From assembly GCF_009466385.1 (NCBI RefSeq), contig NZ_WIAQ01000003.1:1-64000 (forward strand): a DNA stretch of 64,000 nucleotides, in the 5' to 3' direction. Position numbers and translations under genes: made by a program. The notes beneath the pieces were generated by a model. That model did not search any database, was not told the DNA's origin, and was given only the letters and a program-made list of their open reading frames with translations. Positions 37,094 to 45,836 of the stretch are shown piece after piece. This DNA is from Peribacillus tepidiphilus. GTDB lineage: Bacteria; Bacillota; Bacilli; Bacillales; DSM-1321. How positions within the stretch are numbered: the stretch's first letter is position 1; every line of letters starts with the position of its first letter.

Positions 37094-37125
37094 CTTTTAG
37101 TAGCAGTTAGAGGGTGTAAAACATC

Positions 37126-37779
37126 TTGCTAAAAAATAAGGTTATTTATGTAATTTTGGCTATTTTTGTTCTTGTTCTGTATGGATTGGATGTTCCTGTT
37201 CATGCAGAACAAGTTGAAAAAACTGTAAAAGATTTTTATGAAAAATCGGACAATATCAATAAGAGCTCCACAGAAAAACAACATTTAGAAGAAAATGTTA
37301 GCAATGATCAAGCTTCAACTGGTTTTTCATTCTTAGATTTTTTACGAATGATTGCTGCAACTATATTCGTAGTTGCACTTCTTTATTTTGTCTTAAAGTT
37401 TATTAACAAAAAAAGCCGCTCCTATCAAAAGGTACGTTATGTACAGAACTTAGGAGGTACAAGCCTGGGTTCGAATCGTTCTGTTCAATTAGTCAAAGTA
37501 GGCAACTCGATTCTAGTTGTAGGAGTGGGCGAATCGATTCAGTTACTGAAGGAAATCAATGATCCAAAAGAGTACCAGGAACTTCTTGATAGCTTTAATG
37601 AAGATGTAGACACAATGCTTCAAGCCGGTGATCTATTCTCAAGGATGCTCAATAAGAAAAAACATGAAGAGATTACAATTAGTTTTACGGAAACATTAAA
37701 AAAGCAATTACAGGATATTTCTCAATCAAGAAAAAAGATAAGTAGTGAAGTGAAAAAGAAGGGAAATGACAGCAAATGA
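37126..37779 (+). CDS. fliO: Flagellar export gate accessory protein FliO (FliZ)
   Basis: The 217-residue protein has an N-terminal signal-like hydrophobic stretch ending in VHA (about 5-27), a short extracytoplasmic part, one membrane segment (MIAATIFVVALLYFVLKFI, about 75-93) and a cytoplasmic tail with the FliO core GGTSLGSNRSVQLVKVGNSI. FliO helps FliP assemble. It begins at TTG 37126 after AGAGGGTG and overlaps fliP by 4 bases. B. subtilis calls this gene fliZ or fliO. Confidence 0.92.
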   Translation: MLKNKVIYVILAIFVLVLYGLDVPVHAEQVEKTVKDFYEKSDNINKSSTEKQHLEENVSNDQASTGFSFLDFLRMIAATIFVVALLYFVLKFINKKSRSYQKVRYVQNLGGTSLGSNRSVQLVKVGNSILVVGVGESIQLLKEINDPKEYQELLDSFNEDVDTMLQAGDLFSRMLNKKKHEEITISFTETLKKQLQDISQSRKKISSEVKKKGNDSK

Positions 37780-38441
37780 ATGAGTTTATGGAATTTTTCA
37801 ATAGCAGTGAACCATCCACAGTCTCAACTTCTGTTAAGCTGCTCCTTCTTTTGACTGTTCTTTCTCTTGCACCTAGTATTCTTATATTAATGACTTGTTT
37901 TACTAGAATTATTATCGTACTTGGTTTTGTTAGGACATCCTTGGCAACACAACAAATGCCTCCAACACAAGTGTTGATTGGATTAGCATTGTTTCTTACT
38001 TTTTTTATTATGGCTCCAACTTTTCAAGAGGTAAATGAGCAGGCCTTAACACCTTTGTTTAATGAAGAAATCAATCTTGAACAGGCTTATGAGAAAGCAG
38101 CTGGTCCTTTTAAAGAGTTTATGAGCAATCACACAAGACAAAAAGATCTTGAGCTGTTCCTGTCGTATGCAAAAATGGATCAGCCTAAGTCAATCGATGA
38201 CATTCCACTCACAGCTCTAGTACCTGCGTTTGCGATCAGCGAGATCAAAACAGCTTTTCAGATTGGTTTTATGATTTTTATACCATTTCTTGTCATTGAT
38301 ATGATTGTCGCTAGTGTTCTTATGTCTATGGGAATGATGATGCTTCCGCCTGTAATGATATCTTTGCCGTTTAAAATTTTATTATTCGTTTTGGTCGATG
38401 GCTGGTACTTAGTTGTAAAGTCATTGCTCCAAAGCTTTTAG
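37776..38441 (+). CDS. fliP: Flagellar export gate protein FliP
   Basis: FliP forms the core of the type III export gate with FliQ and FliR. The 221-residue protein has membrane segments at about 20-45, 55-75, 160-185 and 190-212 and the signatures VRTSLATQQMPPTQVLIGLA and LTALVPAFAISEIKTAFQIG. Its length equals B. subtilis FliP. The ATGA overlap with fliO implies coupled translation. Confidence 0.96.
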   Translation: MNEFMEFFNSSEPSTVSTSVKLLLLLTVLSLAPSILILMTCFTRIIIVLGFVRTSLATQQMPPTQVLIGLALFLTFFIMAPTFQEVNEQALTPLFNEEINLEQAYEKAAGPFKEFMSNHTRQKDLELFLSYAKMDQPKSIDDIPLTALVPAFAISEIKTAFQIGFMIFIPFLVIDMIVASVLMSMGMMMLPPVMISLPFKILLFVLVDGWYLVVKSLLQSF

Positions 38442-38453
38442 ATGGTGATTGTA

Positions 38454-38723
38454 ATGAACCATGAATTAGTTATCAAAATTGCCGAGCAAGGGGTTTATAC
38501 CGTTCTTATTATTTGTGGTCCGTTATTATTGTTAGCCTTGGGAATTGGACTTTTGGTCAGTATTTTCCAAGCAACCACACAAATTCAAGAGCAAACTCTT
38601 GCTTTTGTTCCAAAAATTATTGCAGTTTTGCTGGGATTGATTTTCTTTGGTCCTTGGATGCTCGAACATATGTTGTCGTATGCAAGTGAAATTTTTAGCA
38701 ATCTCAATAGGTTTGTAGGTTAA
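38454..38723 (+). CDS. fliQ: Flagellar export gate protein FliQ
   Basis: The 89-residue protein has two membrane segments and the conserved LLVSIFQATTQIQEQTLAFV motif with PKIIAVLLGLIFFGPWML. An ATG 12 bases upstream (38442) abuts the fliP stop, but ATG 38454 has GGTGAT in front and gives the standard length. Confidence 0.95.
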   Translation: MNHELVIKIAEQGVYTVLIICGPLLLLALGIGLLVSIFQATTQIQEQTLAFVPKIIAVLLGLIFFGPWMLEHMLSYASEIFSNLNRFVG

Positions 38724-38727
38724 CAGA

Positions 38728-39504
38728 ATGGAAGATTTATTGCCTCAGTTTTCAGGATTCTTACTAGTTTTCGTACGGGTTACTTCCTTTTTTGTAACGA
38801 TGCCGATTTTTTCTTATCGGACAATCCCTACAACGCATCGGATCGGTTTTAGTTTTTTCTTAGCTTGGATTATGTATTATACATTGGAAATTCCAGAGCT
38901 ATCGATTGATTATACGTATTATCTCCTTATTATAAAGGAGGCGTTGGTCGGGATAATTATTGGATTTTTTGCCTATGTGATCATGTCTGCTATTCAAATT
39001 GCTGGAGGATTTATTGATTTCCAAATGGGTTTTGCAATTGCCAATGTGATCGATCCCCAAACGGGTGTGCAAAGTCCTCTGATCGGACAGTATCTTTATA
39101 CATTTGCCTTGTTGTTTTTACTAGCTACAAACGGTCACCACTTACTATTAGATGGTATTTATTATAGCTATCAATTCATACCGCTTGATCAAGTTTTTAT
39201 ACCATTTGGAGATGAAAATTTACTGAAGTTTGTAGTTCGTAGTTTTAATTCAGCATTCATCATAGCATTTCAATTAGCGATTCCAGTCGTAGGAAGCTTG
39301 TTCATTGTAGATGTTGTATTAGGAATATTGGCAAGGACCGTTCCGCAATTAAACATTTTTGTTGTAGGTTTACCTTTGAAAATTGGTATTAGTTTTCTTG
39401 TCCTATTAGTTGTTATGGGGATTCTTCTTGGCTCAGTCCAGCAATTATTTGAATATACTATTACGACGATGAGAGGGCTTATGGAATGGATGGGAGGAGT
39501 TTAA
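38728..39504 (+). CDS. fliR: Flagellar export gate protein FliR
   Basis: The 258-residue protein has five to six membrane segments and the FliR/SpaR hallmarks PIFSYRTIPTTHRIGFSFF, GFIDFQMGFAIANVIDPQTG and the C-terminal VGLPLKIGISFLVLLVVMG. It starts 4 bases after fliQ and abuts flhB. FliP5-FliQ4-FliR1 is the known gate core. Confidence 0.95.
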   Translation: MEDLLPQFSGFLLVFVRVTSFFVTMPIFSYRTIPTTHRIGFSFFLAWIMYYTLEIPELSIDYTYYLLIIKEALVGIIIGFFAYVIMSAIQIAGGFIDFQMGFAIANVIDPQTGVQSPLIGQYLYTFALLFLLATNGHHLLLDGIYYSYQFIPLDQVFIPFGDENLLKFVVRSFNSAFIIAFQLAIPVVGSLFIVDVVLGILARTVPQLNIFVVGLPLKIGISFLVLLVVMGILLGSVQQLFEYTITTMRGLMEWMGGV

Positions 39505-40587
39505 TTGCAACTACTCCGATTGGATTTACAATTCTTTTCTGGAGAAAAAACTGAAAAGGCGACCCCTAAAAAAAGGCAGGACGCTAGAAAGAAAGGGCAA
39601 GTGGCCAAAAGCCAGGATGCCAACACTGCTATTGTTCTTTTAGGAGTTTTTTTCTTGTTATACATGACTGGCAGCTATATGTTAAAGCTTGTCTTGGGGC
39701 TATACAAACAATCTTTTGAAGAGTTCATGATTATGCCTTTAACAGAAGCTAATATTCATATGATTTTCATTCAGGTAACCGAAAAGGCAGCGTTATTTCT
39801 GCTTCCAGTCATGGGTGTGGCCATGATTGGTGGCATAGTTGCTAACTATTTGCAGGTAGGATTTTTGTTTTCTACAGAAGCCATTCAGTTTAAATTAAGC
39901 AAGATTAACCCAATTAATGGTTTTAAAAGGATTTTTTCCCTAAGGGCAATTGTTGAGCTCTTAAAATCTATACTGAAAATCAGTTTTGTTGGTTTTATTG
40001 CTTTTATGGTTGTATGGATTAGGATGGATGAAATTCTAATCTTGTCGAAAAAACCAGTAGGGGCTGCGCTTGTAACCTTGGCAGATATTACGATTAAAGT
40101 AGGTCTTTTTTCTTCACTCGCCTTATTGTTTTTATCTTTATTGGACTATTTATATCAAAAATATGATTTTGAAAAAAGCATTCGGATGTCCAAACAGGAT
40201 ATAAAGGATGAATATAAGAATATTGAAGGGGATCCGTTGATAAAATCGAAAATTAAGCAAAAGCAAAGAGAAATGGCCATGCAGCGCATGATGCAGGAAG
40301 TGCCAAAAGCAGATGTTGTCATAACAAACCCTACACATTTTGCGATTGCTATTAAATATGATGAAAAGAAATTTGATGCCCCTTTTGTTGTAGCAAAAGG
40401 TGTAGACTTTATTGCACAAAAGATTAAATTTGTTGCGAAAGAAAATGATGTACCGATGATTGAAAATCGCCCACTGGCCAGAGCATTATATGATCAGGTT
40501 GAAATCGGGCAAACCATCCCAGAAGAATTTTTCAAGGCAATTGCTGAAATTTTAGCTTTTGTTTATAAAACGAAGAAAAAATTGTAA
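39505..40587 (+). CDS. flhB: Flagellar export specificity switch protein FlhB
   Basis: FlhB closes the gate and changes substrate class after self-cleavage. The 360-residue protein starts GEKTEKATPKKRQDARKKGQ near residue 13, has four membrane segments, and holds the autocleavage site Asn275-Pro276-Thr277-His278 (VVITNPTHFAIAIKYD). The start is TTG 39505 after GGGAGGAG. The tail after NPTH closely resembles YlqH at 10554-10823. Confidence 0.97.
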   Translation: MQLLRLDLQFFSGEKTEKATPKKRQDARKKGQVAKSQDANTAIVLLGVFFLLYMTGSYMLKLVLGLYKQSFEEFMIMPLTEANIHMIFIQVTEKAALFLLPVMGVAMIGGIVANYLQVGFLFSTEAIQFKLSKINPINGFKRIFSLRAIVELLKSILKISFVGFIAFMVVWIRMDEILILSKKPVGAALVTLADITIKVGLFSSLALLFLSLLDYLYQKYDFEKSIRMSKQDIKDEYKNIEGDPLIKSKIKQKQREMAMQRMMQEVPKADVVITNPTHFAIAIKYDEKKFDAPFVVAKGVDFIAQKIKFVAKENDVPMIENRPLARALYDQVEIGQTIPEEFFKAIAEILAFVYKTKKKL

Positions 40588-40630
40588 CTCTTATATTCTT
40601 CAAATTGCAAGTTAGTTAGGAGAGAAAACG

Positions 40631-42667
40631 ATGTCAGCAAGAGATTTATCTGTTCTCATTAGCGTAATTATAATTATTGCAATGCTCATTATTCCACTGC
40701 CTACTTGGCTATTAAGTTTTTTAATTCTATTAAATATATCTCTTGCCCTTTTAGTGCTTCTAACTGCCATGAATATGAAAGAGCCGCTTGAGCTTTCTAT
40801 TTTTCCTTCGCTGTTACTACTTCTTACATTGTTTCGACTGGGTTTAAACGTTTCTACAACCCGTTCCATACTTAGTAAAGGTGAAGCAGGTGGAGTGGTT
40901 GAGACGTTTGGGACGTTTGTAGTAGGCGGAAAAGTTTTGGTTGGTATGGTAGTATTTCTTATTCTTGTCATTATTCAATTTATCGTCATTACCAAGGGAG
41001 CTGAACGTGTTTCAGAGGTTGCTGCCCGCTTTACACTTGATGCGATGCCAGGTAAGCAAATGAGTATAGATGCTGACCTGAATGCCGGAATGATCACAGA
41101 AAAGGAAGCTCGTGAGCGTCGAGAAAAAATTGGTCAAGAGGCGGATTTTTACGGATCCATGGATGGTGCCAGTAAGTTTGTAAAAGGAGATGCCATTGCT
41201 GGGATCATTATTGTATTAATCAACTTGATTTTTGGCATGATAATCGGCATTATGCAGCTAGACTTAAGTGTTTCAGAGGCAGCAGTACGCTTTTCACTTT
41301 TGACGGTTGGTGACGGAATCGTCAGTCAGATTCCAGCTCTTTTGCTTTCTACAGCTACTGGTATTATCGTGACAAGAGCGGCTTCTACAGGAAGCTTTGG
41401 AGAAGACATTTCTAAGCAGTTGTTTTCATATCCTAAAATGCTTTATGTGACTGGGGGGACTATATTACTTCTTGGACTTTTTACACCAATTAATGATTTA
41501 TTTACGATCCCAATTGCTGCTGTCTTAACTATTGGCGGGTATATGATAAATAGAGCACCAAAACCTAATGAAATAGAAATGCAGGAAATTGAACAAGAAA
41601 TCGAAATAGACGAAATGAAGAGTCCAGAAAGCGTTGTAAATCTATTGAATGTCGATCCAATTGAATTTGAATTCGGTTATGGATTAATTCCTCTAGCGGA
41701 TACAAATCAAGGTGGAGATTTGCTGGATCGTGTTGTCATGATACGGAGACAGCTTGCCATCGAAATGGGACTTGTCATACCCGTAGTACGAATTAGAGAT
41801 AATATTCAATTAAATCCGAACGAATACCGTTTGAAAATTAAAGGGAATGAAGTGGCAAGGGGAGAGCTACTCTTAGATCATTATTTGGCAATGAGCCCTG
41901 GGATTGAGGATGACTCCATTGAAGGAATTGATACGATCGAACCTTCCTTTGGATTACCTGCAAAATGGATCAGTGAAGATATGAAAGAACAGGCAGAAAT
42001 GATGGGATACACTGTAGTAGATCCACCAAGCGTAGTTTCCACACATATAACAGAAGTGATTAAATCAAATGCACATATTTTAATTGGAAGACAGGAAACG
42101 AAGCAGCTAATTGACCATTTAGCTGAGAGCTCACCAATACTGGTTGAAGAAGTAACTCCAAATCCTTTATCTATTGGTGAAATTCAAAAAGTTTTGGCAA
42201 AGTTGTTAAAAGAAAAAGTTTCAATCCGCAATTTACCAATCATTTTTGAGACTCTAGCTGATTATGGAAAGGTGACAACTGATACAGATTTACTGACGGA
42301 ATATGTTCGACAAAATCTTGCTAGACAAATTACAAGCCAATATATCGGACAAGAAAATCATGTAAAGGTTTTGACGGTTTCGGGCAAAGTTGAAAAATTG
42401 ATCGCAGAAGGTATTCAACAAACAGAACATGGAAACTATCTCTCAATAGATCCGGATGTTTCACAGGCGATTCTTCAATCGCTCGCAAATAAGCTTGAAG
42501 AGATGTCCTTAATGGAGCAGACGCCAATTGTACTTTGTTCACCAGCAATAAGGATGTATTTTAGACAGCTTACGGAAAGGTATTTTCCTCACGTACCAAT
42601 CCTTTCTTATAACGAACTAGAATCAAATGTTGAGGTACAAAGCGTTGGGGTGGTGAATATAGATTGA
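40631..42667 (+). CDS. flhA: Flagellar export gate protein FlhA
   Basis: FlhA forms the nonameric docking ring for export substrates. The 678-residue protein has about eight membrane segments in 1-310, the FHIPEP signature near RFTLDAMPGKQMSIDADLNA (about 140-160), and a large cytoplasmic domain with QLAIEMGLVIPVVRIRDN and HAHILIGRQET-like NAHILIGRQETKQLIDHLAE. The ribosome-binding site is TTAGGAGAG. Length matches B. subtilis FlhA. Confidence 0.97.
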   Translation: MSARDLSVLISVIIIIAMLIIPLPTWLLSFLILLNISLALLVLLTAMNMKEPLELSIFPSLLLLLTLFRLGLNVSTTRSILSKGEAGGVVETFGTFVVGGKVLVGMVVFLILVIIQFIVITKGAERVSEVAARFTLDAMPGKQMSIDADLNAGMITEKEARERREKIGQEADFYGSMDGASKFVKGDAIAGIIIVLINLIFGMIIGIMQLDLSVSEAAVRFSLLTVGDGIVSQIPALLLSTATGIIVTRAASTGSFGEDISKQLFSYPKMLYVTGGTILLLGLFTPINDLFTIPIAAVLTIGGYMINRAPKPNEIEMQEIEQEIEIDEMKSPESVVNLLNVDPIEFEFGYGLIPLADTNQGGDLLDRVVMIRRQLAIEMGLVIPVVRIRDNIQLNPNEYRLKIKGNEVARGELLLDHYLAMSPGIEDDSIEGIDTIEPSFGLPAKWISEDMKEQAEMMGYTVVDPPSVVSTHITEVIKSNAHILIGRQETKQLIDHLAESSPILVEEVTPNPLSIGEIQKVLAKLLKEKVSIRNLPIIFETLADYGKVTTDTDLLTEYVRQNLARQITSQYIGQENHVKVLTVSGKVEKLIAEGIQQTEHGNYLSIDPDVSQAILQSLANKLEEMSLMEQTPIVLCSPAIRMYFRQLTERYFPHVPILSYNELESNVEVQSVGVVNID

Positions 42668-43860
42668 AAGTGAAAAAATATGTTGCACCTTCTATGTCAG
42701 AAGCAATGAAAAAAATACGCACTGAGCTTGGCAGTGATGCAGTCATACTTAACTCTAAAGTTGTATATTCTGGTGGTTTTTTGGGCTTGTTCAAAAAAAG
42801 AAGCATCGAGGTAATTGCAGGTGTTGATGCTAGCGTGAATGAACTTCAATCCCCTGTCTTAAAAGAAAAGCCAAAAAGCAAAAAAGAAACTCTACCATCT
42901 AATGTTTCTACAAAGGGAGTATCACAATCTATTAAAACCTATCAGGTTAGTACAGTACCATCGGAAGAAAACGGATTAAAACTATTGAAAGAGATTAGTG
43001 ATCTTAAACAAATTGTGAAAGACATTCATGTAAAAGCAGGAAAAGCAACCGTTTATCCAAAACCCATTCTTGAAATAGAAGAAATGTTAAGGGAGCAAGA
43101 AATTCATGAGTCTGCCATTCTATCCTTTATGGAGGAGTTATTATCGGTATATGAAAAAAATGAAGGAACACGATCAAAAGAAGAGCTTTTAAATTATGTA
43201 AAATCAAAAATGACTCAACAACTTAACGACTTAACCGAACAAAAATATGCTTTTCAAAAAAAATTTATTAATGTTGTAGGACCCACTGGGGTAGGGAAAA
43301 CTACAACGTTAGCAAAACTCGCTGCTGAAAACGTGATAAAACACAATAAAAATGTCGCTTTTATTACAACTGATACATATCGAATTGCGGCAATCGACCA
43401 ATTACAAACGTATGCAAAGATCTTAAATGTACCGATTGAAGTGGCCTATAACCTTGAGGATTTTAAAAAAGCTGCCGAAAAATTCAATCATTATGATTTA
43501 ATTTTCATTGACACTGCAGGTAGAAATTTTCGAAATCAGGAGTATGTTAAGGATTTGATGCAGTTAATTGATTTCGATAATGATATGGAAACGTATTTGG
43601 TTCTATCACTAACTGCCAAACAAAAAGATATGGAAGCTATTTATAACCAGTTTTCCATCATCCCAATTCATCAGGTTATTTTTACAAAAATGGATGAAAC
43701 TTCTTCTTTTGGTGCTATGTATAATATGATCACAAATTATCAACTATCTGCAGCTTATATTACAAATGGCCAAAATGTCCCTGATGATATCATTAAAGCC
43801 TCACCTGAATTTATTACTCAATCTATATTTGGAGTCGAAAACCATGAGGGATCAAGCTGA
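42664..43860 (+). CDS. flhF: SRP-type flagellar GTPase FlhF
   Basis: FlhF is an SRP-family GTPase that places flagella on the cell surface. The 398-residue protein has the B domain (MKVKKYVAPSMSEAMKKIRT), a spacer, an N domain and a G domain with P-loop [17 protein letters not shown] (about 202-218), DTYRIAAIDQLQTYA, DTAGRNF and TKMDETSSFGAM. Its TTG start overlaps the flhA stop. It is the third SRP-type GTPase in the window after FtsY and Ffh. Confidence 0.96.
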   Translation: MKVKKYVAPSMSEAMKKIRTELGSDAVILNSKVVYSGGFLGLFKKRSIEVIAGVDASVNELQSPVLKEKPKSKKETLPSNVSTKGVSQSIKTYQVSTVPSEENGLKLLKEISDLKQIVKDIHVKAGKATVYPKPILEIEEMLREQEIHESAILSFMEELLSVYEKNEGTRSKEELLNYVKSKMTQQLNDLTEQKYAFQKKFINVVGPTGVGKTTTLAKLAAENVIKHNKNVAFITTDTYRIAAIDQLQTYAKILNVPIEVAYNLEDFKKAAEKFNHYDLIFIDTAGRNFRNQEYVKDLMQLIDFDNDMETYLVLSLTAKQKDMEAIYNQFSIIPIHQVIFTKMDETSSFGAMYNMITNYQLSAAYITNGQNVPDDIIKASPEFITQSIFGVENHEGSS

Positions 43861-44710
43861 AAAATTACGAGACCAATTAAGAGATTTTTCTCAGATCACA
43901 TACGGAAGGACTCTTGCTGTAATTAGTGGCAAAGGGGGAGTGGGAAAATCGAATTTTTCGTTAAACTTTTCCATTTGCTTATCCCAAAAAGGCTACAGCG
44001 TGTTACTATTTGATATGGATATAGGAATGGGAAATATTGATATTCTTATGGGAAACAGTTCCGACAAAAATATAGTTGATTTTTTTCAAAAAGGTATGTC
44101 ATTAGAAGAAATTATTACAAAAGGACCAGAAAATGTGTCATTTATAAGTGGAGCAACTGGTTTGTCATTTATTTTTCAAATGACTGATCATCAATTCTTG
44201 AGATTTCAAGAAGAATTTCAAAAAGTTCTTGAGAAATATGATTATATCATTTTTGATATGGGTGCTGGAATTTCACAGGAATCATCGAAATTCATTAGAT
44301 GTGTAGATGATATTATCACGATTACGACACCAGAGCCAACCTCCATTATGGACGGATATTCCATCATTAAGTATATTACATCCTTAAAAAAAGACATTCC
44401 CTTTTTCCTTGTTTGCAACAGGGTACAAAACGAGAAGGAAGGAAAGGAAACCATTGCAAGATTGCAAAACGCAATTCGGAAATTTCTGCAAAAAGAGATT
44501 ACACCGCTTGGATACATACCGGATAATAAGCTAGTTTCTAAAGCAGTATCCCGACAAATTCCTTTTCTTCTTTTCAGTCCTCAATCTGATGTGTCCCTGG
44601 CAATTGAAGATATTACTTTGCGGTATGTAGATCGAAGTACCGAGGGAAACTTATCTATAAGAAAAAATAATTTTCTAGGTAGATTAAAAAACATTTTTGC
44701 ACGAAAGTAG
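43844..44710 (+). CDS. flhG: MinD-like ATPase FlhG (YlxH)
   Basis: FlhG controls flagellar number and spacing and stimulates FlhF GTPase. The 288-residue protein begins MRDQAEKLRDQLRDFSQ, which resembles the FlhF-activating N-terminal helix, then the deviant Walker A ISGKGGVGKSNFSLN, switch-like FDMDIGMGNIDILMG and IIFDMGAGIS. ATG 43844 lies inside the end of flhF (17-base overlap) with GGAGTCG upstream; a longer in-frame start at 43766 lacks such support. Confidence 0.96.
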   Translation: MRDQAEKLRDQLRDFSQITYGRTLAVISGKGGVGKSNFSLNFSICLSQKGYSVLLFDMDIGMGNIDILMGNSSDKNIVDFFQKGMSLEEIITKGPENVSFISGATGLSFIFQMTDHQFLRFQEEFQKVLEKYDYIIFDMGAGISQESSKFIRCVDDIITITTPEPTSIMDGYSIIKYITSLKKDIPFFLVCNRVQNEKEGKETIARLQNAIRKFLQKEITPLGYIPDNKLVSKAVSRQIPFLLFSPQSDVSLAIEDITLRYVDRSTEGNLSIRKNNFLGRLKNIFARK

Positions 44711-44720
44711 GACTTTACCT

Positions 44721-45812
44721 ATGAAAAAGATTAAAGTTCTGATTGTTGAAGATTCGGCATTTATGAGGAAGCTAATATCTGATTTTCTAAACGAAGATCC
44801 ACGTATTGATGTTATGGGAACAGCCCGTAACGGCGAGGATGCTTTATTGAAAATTAAAACAATGAAGCCAGATGTTGTAACTTTAGATATTGAAATGCCT
44901 ATCATGAACGGTCTTGAAGCTTTAAAAAGAATTATGAACGAATGTCCCACTCCAGTGGTCATGCTTTCAAGTACGACACTTGAAGGCGCTGAAAATACAT
45001 TGCGAGCCATGCAATATGGCGCATTTGATTTTATAGCTAAGCCATCAGGAGCCATATCCTTAGATTTGCACAGGATTAAGGAAGAACTCAAGGAAAAAGT
45101 AGTTGAGGCCAGCAAAACGAGTGTTCATAAATTACAAAAAAATTCTATCATTGGAAAAACAACACTGTCAGAAGCTAAAGGTTATAGTAAAATAGAACCG
45201 AAGAATAGGAATATATCCGTTCCTTATTCTTGGAATTCTGCATCCAAGAAACTGATCTGTATAGGTACTTCAACTGGGGGGCCTAGGGCCTTACAATATG
45301 TTCTAACAACTTTTCCGAAAACCATCGATGCTCCTATTCTTGTCGTTCAGCATATGCCTCCTGGTTTTACCAAATCATTGGCTTCTAGATTAGATACTAT
45401 TTGTGACGTTCATGTAAAGGAAGCAGAAGAAGGTGAAATCATTCAAAAAGGTACAGTTTATATAGCTCCTGGAGGCTATCATCTTAAAGTGAGAAAGGTA
45501 GGATCAAGCCTTGCCATTCGGCTCGATCAAACCCCTCAGAAGAATGGACATCGACCTTCAGTTGATGTGATGTTTGAATCAGTTAGTGAGTTGTCGGATT
45601 ATTCCGTCATAGCAGTCATCATGACAGGCATGGGAACAGATGGTGCTAAAGGACTAATAGAATTGAAGAAAAATAGGAATACGGTTTGTATTGCTGAGGC
45701 CCAAGAGACCTCAATCGTTTTTGGTATGCCTAAAGCTGCGATTGCCACAAATATGGTGGACATAATTGAACGTGTTGAACATATAGGGGAAGCGATTTTG
45801 AAATATTGTTAA
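44721..45812 (+). CDS. cheB: Chemotaxis protein-glutamate methylesterase CheB
   Basis: CheB demethylates and deamidates receptors. The 363-residue protein has a receiver domain with Asp11 and phosphoacceptor Asp56 (VVTLDIEMPIMNG), a linker (about 125-170), and the methylesterase domain with catalytic triad motifs GTSTGGPRAL (Ser), VQHMPPGFT (His) and MTGMGTDGAKGL (Asp). ATG 44721 starts the receiver exactly; an in-frame ATG 24 bases upstream is within flhG. Confidence 0.96.
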   Translation: MKKIKVLIVEDSAFMRKLISDFLNEDPRIDVMGTARNGEDALLKIKTMKPDVVTLDIEMPIMNGLEALKRIMNECPTPVVMLSSTTLEGAENTLRAMQYGAFDFIAKPSGAISLDLHRIKEELKEKVVEASKTSVHKLQKNSIIGKTTLSEAKGYSKIEPKNRNISVPYSWNSASKKLICIGTSTGGPRALQYVLTTFPKTIDAPILVVQHMPPGFTKSLASRLDTICDVHVKEAEEGEIIQKGTVYIAPGGYHLKVRKVGSSLAIRLDQTPQKNGHRPSVDVMFESVSELSDYSVIAVIMTGMGTDGAKGLIELKKNRNTVCIAEAQETSIVFGMPKAAIATNMVDIIERVEHIGEAILKYC

Positions 45813-45836
45813 TTATTGAGGGGTGTGGGTAATAAT